Source: Leptodontidium sp. MPI-SDFR-AT-0119
Taxonomy: Eukaryota > Ascomycota > Leotiomycetes > Helotiales > Leptodontidiaceae
Assembly (NCBI GenBank): GCA_020726505.1
Contig: JAHLEZ010000005.1
Location: 1,302,001 to 1,366,000 of the forward strand
Reading direction: 5' to 3'
DNA: 64,000 nt
Numbering within the stretch: the stretch's first letter is position 1; each line of letters begins with the position of its first letter. Of this stretch, positions 35,178 through 46,428 are shown piece after piece. The translations under genes were made by a program, and so were the position numbers. Below the pieces are notes generated by a model, which did not search any database, was not told the origin of the DNA, and saw only the letters and a list, made by a program, of their open reading frames with translations.

Positions 35178-35736
35178 ATCTCTCGTGGTTATTTGGTGGG
35201 CGGAGGATCTGGGACATGATAGATGGGATGGGATATGAGATGTGCTCCGATGAACTATGGATGGCGAGATTACGGACTGTATAGAAGGAAGATGCATTTC
35301 TGGCGTTTCGGGGAGCGAAAAGAGGGTGGTGCATAGCCTTGGCGTATTGAAATACCTTCTTCTTTGCCTCTGCCTTTGAAACGTACATTGCCTCACTCAA
35401 CCTTCAGTCATGAGATTCTTCTATCAAAAAAAGAGGGTCCCTTTTTCTGTCGTCCCGTGAGAATTGCATGTACCTCAGAGAGAAATTCTTCAAGTTTAAT
35501 AATCCCGTTCGTCATGAATATTCTCTTATTCTAGGCAACGAACTCGAGTGTTTTTTTGCACACAAGGGGTTTCTCGGCTCGCCCAAATCTCAACTCGGTG
35601 TCGAGGTGAGATTATCTCCAGAGCAGCTTCAACACACATCTTTAGATAACGGGACATTATTCCTTCCATATAAACCACTTATCCACATCACCACTTCGTA
35701 GAATCTCAGACTCCATGGATCTCCTCACCCAAAGCA
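35178..35736. other. Intergenic region upstream of the HET gene
   Basis: This 559-bp stretch holds the 3' end of the Pol III gene and the HET promoter. A TATAAA-like sequence occurs at about 35669. Nothing else is evident. Confidence 0.5.
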
Positions 35737-37730
35737 ATGCACCACAAATTCGAGCTCTCCTCTTTAATCCGCACCCTCTTCGCCTTCCCCCGCATCCCCT
35801 CCTACACCTACAAACCACTTTACGGCCCGCCAGACGCAATCCGTCTTGTAATACTCCAACCCGCCCCCTTCATAACCTCCCCTATAAACTGTCGCATAAT
35901 CGAGACATCCTGGGGCGCTGAATCGCTGTCCAAATCCAAATCCATCCCCACTCTCAAAACCACCACTACCCCTCCCGCTTCACAACCGAGTAACAAAGGC
36001 TACGCAGCCCTATCCTACACATGGGGCACCTCCTCCCCTTCAACACCCATCTCAATAGACGGGCGTCCCTTCAACATAACACCCAACCTCCACACAGCCC
36101 TCCAACACCTCCGATCCCCACGCACAGAAACCCGTCTCTGGGCAGACAGTCTCTGCATTGACCAATCCTCGACTTCAGAGCGCAATCTGCACGTAACTCA
36201 CATGCGGGAGATCTACTCGGCGGCTCGAGAAACGCTCATCTTCCTCGGTCAAGGAACGCCTGGTTCTGATGCCCTCTTACACGCTATCCGTGATGCTGGC
36301 TTGGAGATCGTGGGTGCTACGACGAGGAATGCGGTAGTGAGATGTCTGGTTAACGCTTCGGGGATGAGGAAGCATGAGCTTGTGCATGAGGCCGAGAGGA
36401 TCCTCTGGCGGGGTTATTGGAAACGTATCTGGATCGTCCAGGAGATCATCGTGAGTGAGAACCCGATCGTGCAATGTGGGGGTGTGAAGGTGGGATGGGA
36501 AGTCTTCTGCCAGGCGCTTATCGCGCTGCTAATGGAAGTTAATGTGTTTGGTGGTGGGCATGGCAATTTGGCTAAAGAGAGACTGGAAGCTGTGTATTGG
36601 GAAAGGAGGGCGTGGAGGCGGAAGAGGGGCTTGAGGAATGGGAAGGCGAGGTGGGATATGAGGGGTGAAGAGGAAGAGGGTAGAATGGGCTTATTGGATT
36701 TATTGGTTTCGAAGAGAGGCGCTGAAGCTACAGATTCGAGAGATATGGTGTTTGCTGTTTCGGGCCTTGCTACGATACCTAAGTCTCCTGGATCGAGACC
36801 ATTGAGTATCACGTATGAGAAATCTGCAGCGGGTGTTTACATGGAGTGAGTTGAATTCGCCTCCTCGTCTTTCATTTCATGTGCTGTGTTGACATCCGCT
36901 TAGCACCGTCAAATATCTCCTCGACCACGATGGTACCGGTTCCTATGAAATCCTCAGCCACGCAGGTCTACATTCGCACTCCTCCCCAAAGTCATCTCCA
37001 ACCCATCAGATCCCCTCCTGGGCACCCGACTGGCGCCATCCCAGCCCCTACAAAACCAAAATCGTCGACTGGATCGCCACCTCCTCCATACCCACGCTGG
37101 TACAACACAACCACATCTACCTCCCTCACCACAACTCTCTAGTCTGCATCGGCCACAAGCACAACATCATCCAATCTATCAGCGCCGATACATCTGATGT
37201 CAAACCCGCAGCAGGTAGTATCGGCCGCGTGATCTGGGTCGATAAATGGAGACGAAGGAATCTCATCGAGCATGGCGTACTCTCAAACTTGGGTACTAAA
37301 TTAGGTACTGTGACGGGCCTGGTGGGGAGGTGTCATCCGCTTACGCTTGGGAGGAAGGTGGCGAGTTTGAAAGGGGGTGTTTTGGCCCTTGTTCCTAGCG
37401 AGGCAAGGGTTGGTGATGTGGTCGCTGGGTTTGTGGGGAGTGGAGTCCCTTTTGTAGTGAGAGATTTAGGGAGGGGGGACCACGAGAGAGATGATTGGGG
37501 TGGGTTGGAAGAAGAGGCTTTGAGGTGAGTTTGTTTATGGTGGTTTGAACGTTGAGAATACGTCCGCTAATTTATTTGCGTCCAGCAAGTTTAGCGAGAT
37601 GGATAGAGAAGGAGGGGATTTGGGAATTGGTCATTATCATTTCGTAGGGGAGTGTTTTGTTGATGGTCTCATGAGTATAGAAACTCGAGATTGGGAACTC
37701 AAGAAGAAAGAAGCCTTTTGTTTACACTAG
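35737..37730 (+). CDS. Heterokaryon incompatibility (HET) domain protein
   Basis: HET-domain proteins mediate self/non-self recognition and cell death on fusion in filamentous fungi. Exons 35737-36845, 36904-37524 and 37586-37730 join in frame to give 624 aa. The three signature blocks are present: YAALSYTWGT, LWADSLCIDQSSTSERN followed by HMREIYSAARETLIFLG, and YWKRIWIVQEI. After the domain come DLLVSKRGAEATDSRDMVFAVSGL, the usual post-HET segment, then PSWAPDWRHP and a C-terminal region ending in KEAFCLH. No NACHT, ankyrin or TPR is fused. Most HET proteins have unknown partners, and this one stands alone between a housekeeping gene and a GFA-like gene. An ATG at 35715 is out of this frame. 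The start at 35737 is the first one in frame. Confidence 0.9.
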
Positions 37731-38517
37731 GAAAACTTGCTCAGGATAGTCATATGGGTGACCTCATTAACCACCCTCGTCGATCTACTTCCGAAAGTTC
37801 AAACGCATTGTGAATAGATGGATGGATGCGTGTACAACACGCACGGATTTTTGGAAAACAAATCTGTCGAGGCGCGCAAGAGCTCGGGTTTCTCGTGGCG
37901 AAGTCAAACCAAATGGATCGAGAACATCTACCTCGCTTATTCCAGGATGGTGGAACATGGTGCGAGAAGTATCAAGCGAGGATGACTTAGTTGAAACAAC
38001 TTACTTGTCTACTAAAATAAGAATTGATTATACAACTCTTGATGTTCAGTCGGAACGAAGATTGTCCTTTGAAGAGACTCATGCATGGGCTGGAAGCCTC
38101 CTTGGCCAACCCGCCAGCGGGTGATCTAACCACCAGGTTTGATTAAGTCTTTTAGAAATTACACATCTTCAGGTCCGTTCTCAATCGAAAGTGTTATACC
38201 ATGTTTCCCCAGTTCCCACTCAAAACATCACGATTCAAAGAATAGATGAGTGCGGCAGGTACTGTACAAGCGGATCCATACTGTGCCACACCCCTCGACC
38301 GACCCCTGTAATACACACACACCCACTGCTACTTACAGTACGCATTTCAAGTATCTGACTGCCTCATCTTTTCCCCATCCTCAAGACCCACAACCACAAA
38401 CTTCCTAAATCCATTGCGCTACAATCAAACCGAGAATTATTGTGCAGAGGGAGCCTCTCCCAGAAATACAGCATCTTACTTCAAACCTTCCAACCCCCCC
38501 CCCCCCCCCCCCCCAAA
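37731..38517. other. Intergenic region before the GFA-like gene
   Basis: I see no convincing gene in this 787-bp stretch. The open frame at 37810-38124 lacks any motif. The right end carries a 21-base C run (38494-38514). Confidence 0.55.
38494..38514. repeat. Poly-C homopolymer tract
   Basis: Twenty-one consecutive C lie three bases before the start codon of the GFA-like gene. Confidence 0.9.
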
Positions 38518-38907
38518 ATGTCCGCCTCCTCGACAAACCCCACTTCGCCAACACCAACGTCCAGAACCCTATCAGCAACCTGCCACTGCTCAGCCATAAC
38601 GCTCACGTTCCCCATCCCCACCAAGCCGCTCGTGGAATGCCACTGCTCAATCTGTCGACGATACTCAGTACTCTGGGCTCAATTCCCCTCTTCAGACGTT
38701 CAAATCACTGGCGAGACTGAGTTCTACGTCTGGGGCGATAAGGACCTCCAGTTCCACCGCTGTAAAGCCTGTGGGTGCGTTACGCACTGGATGCCAAGGG
38801 AGGGGTTGAGGGAGGAGCATGGTGTTGTGAGTGTTAATTGTCGGATGTTAGAGATGGTGGAGTTGGAGGGCTTGGAGGTTAGGGTATCTGGTGGACCGAA
38901 GAAATGA
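38518..38907 (+). CDS. GFA / CENP-V-type zinc protein
   Basis: The 129-aa intronless product has the Cys pattern of the glutathione-dependent formaldehyde-activating (GFA/Mss4-like) fold: CHCSAI near residue 23, ECHCSICRR near residue 40, FHRCKACGCVTHW near residues 80-92, plus the FYVWGDKDLQF strand. These Cys bind two zinc ions. Some members bind S-hydroxymethylglutathione, but most fungal paralogues have no known reaction, so no substrate is assigned. The length is normal. The start is the ATG after the C run. An upstream in-frame ATG at 38440 would require translating through that run as Pro residues and is not favoured. Confidence 0.85.
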   Translation: MSASSTNPTSPTPTSRTLSATCHCSAITLTFPIPTKPLVECHCSICRRYSVLWAQFPSSDVQITGETEFYVWGDKDLQFHRCKACGCVTHWMPREGLREEHGVVSVNCRMLEMVELEGLEVRVSGGPKK

Positions 38908-39063
38908 AATGGCTTTGGGTTATACTGTAAGGGCACATACAACACCAAACTGTTGCGTTGGAAAGTGTGGTTGGTGTGTCAAAAGATGTACAGGAGAGAA
39001 GAACGGCAGTTCCTGGTTCGAACATGCTGAGATATATTGATGCAATTACGAGGCATTGAAGAG

Positions 39064-39909
39064 CTAACCCATCTCCACATCCTCTCCATCATCCATCCTC
39101 CTCTCCTCCTCCTCAACCCACCCCCTAACCATCCTCCCAACCATTAATTCAACAACTCTCTCCGCCTCCTCCCACTCAACCCCACAATCCACAAGCATGC
39201 CAACCCAACTCGCCGCCGACCCCCTATATGCCGCAATAACCCCCTCTGCCCATACCACCTCCCTCTCTTCCTCCTCACTCATACCCTCCAAATAAGAAGT
39301 AACATCCCTCATCCCCCCTCCACTCAAATCCACACTCTCCACCCCCGTCGGCTCTCCCCAAACATAATCCAAAACCTTCAATCTGAGATTCATCTCTGGG
39401 CGTGAATGCTTCAGTGAGAGGATTGAACGCAGACTGGGACGGAGATAGCTAGCCGGTCCGCGACCTTTGTATCGCGTGTCCCGGAAGATGAGCGCGAGAT
39501 CTTGTAGCTGTGGCATCATCGAAAGTAGACAGTCCAGTTCGCTATTCTCGCCGCCGGGGTCCTCTGGCGAGCTGAATGTTATGATGAGTTTGGTGACGAG
39601 GTCCCATGGTTGTTGGGTTTGATGGGTTTGATGGGTGTTATTTGTTAGATGGGAGGCGAGAGATGGGAGTGTGCTGATGGATGTGGCGAATGTGTTTTGT
39701 GAGAAGAAGAGTGCTGTCTCTGTAGGTGTCTGGAGTCCTCGTAGGAGAGTGGGAGGGGTAGCGAGAGGATCTGTTGATGTGCATGTGAGTGTGCCGTCTG
39801 GGAGAATGAGAATTGGAAATTGCTGAGTGTAAGACTGGCTGCTTTCGACATTAGTTGACAGTACCGCAGGCTCTCGGAGTTGTGATTGTTGGCTGTAGTT
39901 GAAGGCCAT
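39064..39909 (-). CDS. Unknown protein (281 aa)
   Basis: I do not recognise a family. The single-exon product begins with a Gln/Ser-rich segment. It has a predicted strand-rich middle (FPILILPDGTLTC, LVTKLIITFSS) with LDCLLSMMPQLQDLALIFRD, reminiscent of F-box-protein-type leucine-rich text. It ends in a strongly acidic helical region (SEEEEREVVWAEGV and EEEERRMDDGEDVEM). A fungal protein in which LRR-like text follows a degenerate F-box is possible, but no F-box is visible. The gene starts 251 bp to the right of the Ctf4 stop and is read in the same direction. The long open frame and biased codon use (C/T-ending codons) support it being real. Confidence 0.6.
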   Translation of the reverse strand: MAFNYSQQSQLREPAVLSTNVESSQSYTQQFPILILPDGTLTCTSTDPLATPPTLLRGLQTPTETALFFSQNTFATSISTLPSLASHLTNNTHQTHQTQQPWDLVTKLIITFSSPEDPGGENSELDCLLSMMPQLQDLALIFRDTRYKGRGPASYLRPSLRSILSLKHSRPEMNLRLKVLDYVWGEPTGVESVDLSGGGMRDVTSYLEGMSEEEEREVVWAEGVIAAYRGSAASWVGMLVDCGVEWEEAERVVELMVGRMVRGWVEEEERRMDDGEDVEMG

Positions 39910-40159
39910 GGCGAGTTAGCCACGATTGGTCGTTATTAGATGAGAGAATTTATGAAGAACATCCGAATGGCGGCATGAGGCTGAAGCGAGAAGGATGTTA
40001 CACACCATTCGATTCGTTTCTTGCCCCGGCGTTCAAAAATACATAAGTTCATTATGCTCCATAGTGACATTAATCCAACGCACGCCTATAACCCACATCT
40101 CCTGTACACAGCAAACCTCAACGCCGACCCCCGTATCCATGGTTTCATGCAATGCTTCT

Positions 40160-42779
40160 TCAGTCCTCCTCCATGTCGCCGAGCAGCCTCGCTTCTCCAA
40201 CCTCCCTAATCTTCTCACCAAGAACATGCCTCTCGTATCTCTCCGCTACTTTCCCAGCAGCTTCGATCATTCTACCGGTCCTATCTCTCAACAGCGAAAC
40301 CATTTCCAGGGCCCGCATACCTCGTTCTTCGCCTTCTCTGCATTCCACAGCCATCATTTGCAACAAAGTCTTATCAATTTCCAGCTCCATTCTCGCTAGT
40401 GCTGTACGCTGAGAATGAGTGCTCTTTGTATTGTCAATGAGGTCTTTTTGCTGCGCAGTCAACAGACTCTTCAGGACAAAATCTCTTTCAAGCTTCTTCA
40501 GCTCATCGCCATCATCTACCTCATCCATATCGTCCTCATTGCTGTCTGGCTTTGATCTAGACGACAGTGGTATCTCAAAATCGAATTCAGAGAGCAGAGG
40601 CCGTGGGAAATAGGGGTATTGGTCTCCTCCCTTCAAGATAATGCAGTGGAATTTATTATCCGCCACTGCAACTGGAAAGTAAGTCTCGGTCTTCCGTCCT
40701 GAAGCGAGACGGGATAGGAGCTTCGTATCTAGAAGAGGGACCCAGACAGCTTGCGATGGTTCACGCCAATGAAGAAGGGTGAGAAGAGTTCCAGTCGAGT
40801 CATATATGCAAGGATCCTAGAATACGTTAGCTTTCTATTGCATCCGAATTGAACGGTGAATACATACTCCATTGTCCGAAAAGAACACGCTCTTCAGTGT
40901 TTCTCCATCTGGAAGGGCCACAACATCTTCACTCTGGCAGGTCTCGTCTCTCTTGATGTTCTGTATGGTGTACAGCAAGGTCGCATTACCATCAGCACCG
41001 ACAGGTCCGTTCCCCAATGTCAGAACATAGTCTCGCCAGCTTGCACAAGTTACTGCAGGACTACTCTTCTGCCTGTAGACTCTGTACGGCACTCCGAATA
41101 GTGTGTATATCCTGACATAGTTTGCTGTTGTCGTGACAGTAACAAATGAGTCACTCAAGGATATTGCGGTCACGTCTTCTCCCTTGGGCAAAGGAGTTCG
41201 CCAATCCGCTCGACTTGTCCACGTCTCATGCGGCCGATAGAAAATCGTTGCCGGGGTATCATCATGTGCCGGACATGAAAACAGAGTACCACTTTCGTTT
41301 AGACAAGCCTTGTCATAGAGAAAAGTGTCTGTAAAGTGGTAGTCTCGATGAAATTCGTGATCGTAAAACTCCACAGTGACAGTGTTGTGTGTATCCTGGT
41401 CTACTGTCCATACAAACCCAATGAGGTTGAGACAGAGATATTTCCGGTTTCCACGCCAAGGGGTAGAACCAGGTTGGAAAGACTCGTGGTATTGTGGCTC
41501 CCAGGTTTGATTACGTCTCTTACTGAGTGGGCCAGAAACATCAACTCCGTTCGGTCTCTTGCCGTTTCCATTCAGTCCCAAGGCATATCCAGCACCGTCA
41601 TCGTCAACAACAAAGTCGTCTTCGTCGCCCATTACGTCTGAGCCGAGAATGTCGTCGAGACTGTCAGGTGTACCCCGTCGCACACCACGATCCGGAATAT
41701 CTTTTTGGCCATTTGCAATTGGCCTTCGAGCGTTGGCGGAAATCTCAGAAAGAGGGTCATGAATGAACGGTGCCGGCTGGAGAGGTAGGCGAACCAGATT
41801 AGCATGCTCCGCAGGGACAAAGTCGTTGTAGATATACACCTCGCCGTCGGTATTCGTAAAGGACAAGATATTCTTGGTCGGATGCCAGGCTATGTCCATG
41901 ACATTGGCATAGTCGTAGGTCGTAAGTATTTTTTGGGTCTTAGTTTCCCAGAGTACAATCTTCCTATCCTTTCCAGCAGATACTAGCATTGCTCCGTTGG
42001 GGGACCAAGCCAGTGCCGTGATATCCCCATTGTGTCCATTGGTGAAAGATCGTTGGTTCTCCCAATCACCTCGTGACATAACTTGGATATCTCTTGTAGG
42101 CGTCGGGGCAGCGAAAGCTCTGCCGTCTGGATGCCATACAACCTTTGTAGAAACTTCATCCTCGGTCTCCACCAATCTGATCAATCCATCGATTTTCCTG
42201 ATGAGATCTGGCGCATCACCCATAAGAGAGTATACGTATACAATCCCATCCGTACATGATAGCGCTATATATTTCCCGCTGGGGTCGAAAGAAAGATGTT
42301 TGACAGGCTTCGGCTGCTCTCTCAGTGACATGACTGAGCTTGTTTCGTTTATCTTGATGACCTTGACCACTAACTCGTCGCTGGATACAGCACACCACTG
42401 GCCGTTTGGGGAAATTGTTACATCTCGGATTGGGAGAGAGCATCGTGTGAGGTATTTTTCGTAGGTCATGGTCTCCAAGGAGAACTTGCTAATGTTTCCA
42501 TCCTCGGAACCAACAACGAAAAAGTCGTTCTGTAGCTACCATTATTTAAGGCTGCAGAATATTCGTAAGGAGACTCACAGTAGAGGCCACTCCAGTGTTT
42601 TGCTCGGGACAATCGTCGATATTCGTGGGCTCGCCATCGAATCCAGTCTTGTACACACGCGTTGTATTGTTGGAACCAACAGTGATCAATTTTGTGCCAT
42701 CTGGCGTATATGACAGATAAGTTGGCCCTCTCGTATGGGCAGGTCTGCCCCGCATCCGTACCTGGGTAGTTGTCGCCAT
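40160..42779 (-). CDS. Replisome hub protein Ctf4/Mcl1/SepB (WDHD1/AND-1 family)
   Basis: The protein links the CMG helicase to DNA polymerase alpha and acts in replication and sister-chromatid cohesion. Exons 42779-42579, 42529-40868 and 40816-40160 join in frame to give 839 aa, normal for this family. WD40 repeats fill residues 1-300 (GPTYLSYTPDGTKLITVGS, VKHLSFDPSGKYIAL, DITALAWSPNGAMLVSAGKD, VMDIAWHPTKNILSFT). An acidic linker follows (LGSDVMGDEDDFVVDDD), then the SepB trimerisation domain (STPWRGNRKYLCLNLIGFVW, TVEFYDHEFHRDYHF, DWRTPLPKGEDVTAISLS). The C-terminus is helical and acidic. No C-terminal HMG box, found in animal WDHD1, is seen, as expected for fungi. The start at 42779 is the first ATG. 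Confidence 0.93.
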
Positions 42780-43020
42780 CGTGAGTTGTGCAATTGAGTC
42801 GTAGTTGCAGTCGATGAAGTTGATGAAGGCTGGAGTTTATTTGGACGACGCGATCGCGTACTTGCCACTCAACGCGAACCCCTGTCAGATCGATCTGATC
42901 CGAATTTGAGCCGAACCCCACGCAAGACAAGGCTGACGAAGAAACATTCGTGGATTGGATATTGAACACCGATCTCTTCACTACAAGACAATACAGCACA
43001 ATACAACAACTACAGGCAAA
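42780..43020. promoter_or_regulatory. 241-bp bidirectional promoter of the Ctf4-like and WD40 genes
   Basis: The start codons of two divergent genes are only 241 bp apart, so their regulatory sequences must be shared or overlap. An ACGCGAACCC and a GGACGACGCGATCGCG stretch (ACGCG core as in MluI cell-cycle boxes) lie at 42842-42881. This would suit a replication gene, but function is unproven. Confidence 0.55.
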
Positions 43021-44324
43021 ATGTCACGATCAACGGATCCAGGTCACTTTTTCCAAACTGATGCCTCCGAGTCCATTCGAGCCCGAAGAGCTGCAAAATC
43101 CGGCAACAAATATGGCAATCCCATCGTCCTCCAGTCGAAGATTTTAAGTTGCGTCCCCGATCCATTCTCTTCCGCAGCCATCTATATCGCAGAAAGTGCT
43201 GGTTGTGTACGCAAGGTCAATATCGAAGTAGGTACGAGAGGTCCGGTGGATGGCAAGATTCCTGGAGTTAATTAAACTCCAGACTAGAGACACGATGATA
43301 GTATACAGAGGCCCCAGTGCTCCAGTTACATCAGTAGCGGTTGGCGGTAACGGGGGAGCTATAGTGTTTGGAGGATGTTGGGACAAAGATATCTGGAGTT
43401 GGGACAGGGAAAGTGGAACTCCGGGAAGGAGATTCAAAGGCCACTCAGACTTTGTTAAAACCATCATATGTGTCAAAACAGGTGGAATTGATGCAAGTAC
43501 AGCCCGTTCTCACCATTCTAGGCCATGTAAGACTGACCTCAAGTTCGTAGATTCTCATATCTGGTGGTGCAGACAAAAAAATCCTTGTCTGGGATACAGC
43601 AACCGGCGAGCGTCTTCATACCCTCCGTGATAAGTCAGATACCATGATGGCCTTACAAGATCTTGCAATCGACCCAGAAGAGTCGACAGAGTCTGAAATT
43701 ATTCTCGTTTCCTCGAGTAGCGACCCACATATTCGAAGATGGCGAATCAGCCTCACATCGGCTGAGCAAATTCTTGATTCTGAACCAGAGACGGAAGCAC
43801 AGAACAACACTATCAGATCCACCATATTGGAACATGAAACCAGTGTGTATAAGTTGCGATTCTTCGGGGATGAGGAAGATTCGGATCTTTGGACCGCAAG
43901 CGCGGATGGAACCGCGAAATGCCTATCTAGAGCAAAGCATTGGACAACCGAGGAAACATACAAACATGGGGATTACGTTCGAGATGTGGTTGTCACTGGG
44001 GACTGGGTTGTGACTACTGGACGAGACGAAGATGTGAAGATCTGGGACCGTGCAACCGGCAAGCTGTGGCATGTTTACGATGGTCATTACCAGGAAGTGA
44101 CAGGTTTGCTTCTTCTAGGAGAGAGCAAGGTTGCAAGTGTCAGCATCGATGGAACAATCAGGACATGGGGTCTATCCAAGCCAGACCTGGAGAAGGCGAA
44201 GAAAGAGGCAGAGGAAAGGCAGATCGATGAAGTAAAGGAAGGGAAGGTGCAGCCAAAGACCGGCCTTCTCACAGCAGAGGAGGAAGCGGAGTTGGCCGAG
44301 TTGATGGATTCCGACGCTGAATGA
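43021..44324 (+). CDS. WD40-repeat protein of unknown role
   Basis: Exons 43021-43227, 43283-43492 and 43551-44324 join in frame to give 396 aa. The second intron begins with GCAAGT, a GC-AG type, and only this donor keeps the reading frame. Repeat units include VTSVAVGGNGGAIVFGGCWDKDIWSWD, split here as GGAIVFGGCWDKDIW, then ILISGGADKKILVWDT, SVYKLRFFGDEEDSDLWTAS, YVRDVVVTGDWVVTTGRDEDVKIWD and VTGLLLLGESKVASVSIDG. The C-terminus is a charged helix (KPDLEKAKKEAEERQ) ending in an acidic tail. The protein is a propeller scaffold; I do not recognise a characterised orthologue. It shares a short promoter with Ctf4, which could mean co-expression in S phase, but that is inference. Confidence 0.85.
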
Positions 44325-46428
44325 ACATTGAACAGCGACCTTGAGGAAGAATTCTTGCCCTTCAACAGTTATCTACGTTTCCACCCCTTCCTCCGCCGGT
44401 GATTAGGGGTACACTTCGTAAAGGATTTTCGGCGAAGAAATGGCCTGGAGTTCCATCCTTCAGCTTTGGCTGAAAGAATGCTAGCGACTGCGAGGAAGCC
44501 ATTTCGGCCTGGCCAATCAGTCGTATGTCGGTAACCGTTCTGTATTCCGGATTGGCAGCATAATTGTTCGCTGTTTTCGCCTGCTCCTAAGAGCCAATGA
44601 TTCCAAGAGGAAAGGTTCGTAAGGCGACAGTTGGAGATTTTAGATTCTCAACGGCGGCATTGCTAACTTTCAGCACTCCGTTTCAGCCTCTCCTGCTTTG
44701 AAAATGGAAATTATTTGATCCACATACTAAGCCAAGCTTTACTTCGTCCTGGGCCTGTGGCTCTGGCAATTTCAAGAAAAGTTTCGACTACTTATGGACA
44801 ACCCCCCTTTGCCTCATTTCATTTATGCAATATGGATCACGTGCTTGGATGTTTTCAGTTTGTCCTTTCCTCACCGATGCCGGAGATGTAAGTAGCCGTC
44901 GACCAGAGAAGAATCTGTTTGTTTCCTCAGCTGGCGACCTTGAGATCCTTGGATGGCTAATGCATGTCTCCTCTCAAATACTCCGAGTGGGACCTCCTCG
45001 TTTATGCCCGCTCCCGTTGGATCCAGGGGCAGGTTCTCCTCCGAATATGCTCGACGATCTGACTACTCGAACCCTGAACAATACTATCTTGTGAGCCTCG
45101 GGAGTCGCCTTAGCTTGTTGATATTCAAGCCGGCTCGAAAGACTGTTGCTTCTTGAAACACAGTGCATGTATGAGGCTTGCCAGAGGAGAGGAGCTCTCA
45201 ACCAATAACCTGGCTGAAGTTGTGCAGAGGTTTCCCCCACGTTCTAGCACAGGCCAGGGACTAGCATTCTAGCACAGACCTTTCGAAGATCAAAAAAGAA
45301 AGGGGCACGGATTGATGTGAGATCTGAGTGTCACTTCTCATGCAGGATGATCGGATGACTGGTCGTTTTCTGGTTGACCCGAAAAGATTTCTAATTATAT
45401 TCCAAACAGCAAAACTTTCGCCATACTCTCGGGACCTGAAATCTGGTAACGAGCAAGTAAGCTCGTCTAGTTTATGCACATACTCCTGATATCTGGTCAT
45501 AAGGAGGCGGTCCAGACAGGAATCGACTCAACATTTTCCTCTCCTGAATTTGGTCCAAAGGCAAGATCGCCGCTATGAGATCGGCGCCGGGGAGTCAAGA
45601 ACCGGAGGATGGTTTATACTCGATTTAGGATGGGCGACCACTTCAGGGCCTTCCTCAAGCAATAACGCCATGCCTCTTCCCGCTAGGTACTTTCAGGTGA
45701 ATGCACTAACCAGCACTAACGAAGGTAAAGCTTCCGCACTCTCAGTCTCCTGAGACCTGTTTGACGACAATTGGCACATGAAATATCATTTGTTTCTGGA
45801 CAGAGTTTCCTTTCAGCAGAAGGAGCTTAGGGAATCATTTGGAAATGCTCTGAGATGTAGACGAACTGGTGGGTTGAGCTTCTTGCGGACCAGAAAGAGG
45901 CCTTGGTTGAGTATACTAGGGCTGCTCATCGTGCACTCGTGATTGGCCTCTCGTCTTACACCACGAATGCACATCTCGAAGCCACTTGCACGCCACCATG
46001 CCGCTCTTTACGGAGTGCACTACTGAGCTCTATTATTCCGCGACAGGGTTCTGCTGCGCGCAAGCAGCTTTCCAAAGAAGAAATGGCGTCAAGTCAACTA
46101 TTGCAATTAGGGAGGGAAAGTGAGAGCTGCCGGGGCGGCAGGGAGACAGGGAGCTGCATCCACGAACGAAGTTTATCTCTCCTCGTCACGCATGCTGCCC
46201 ACCTCCTCTTCCTTTCACTTCTGTTCCATTTCCCCCACGAGTCACTCTCTCTTGAAAAGAGCGCAGGCTATGCTTCTTTCATTTTCTGTGTCATATTGAT
46301 CGCTACATTTGTCTTACATTCGCTCAAAAATCAGAAGCATTCTAAGGACCGACTTTCTACACTCGCGGGCTCGAGTCCTAACTTCGCGCACGAGCAGTAC
46401 TTTTGACATTCGTTTGGAGAGAGTCACT
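44325..46428. other. 2.1-kb intergenic region
   Basis: This stretch lies upstream of the large Ser-rich gene. Open frames at 44825-45156 and 45903-46406 have no motif, and the second overlaps the probable leader of the next gene. A CT-rich tract lies at 46180-46250. I see no RNA gene or repeat. Confidence 0.55.

Noticed and set aside
45903..46406. Open frame of 167 codons
   Set aside because: It has no motif and overlaps the CT-rich leader of the next gene.
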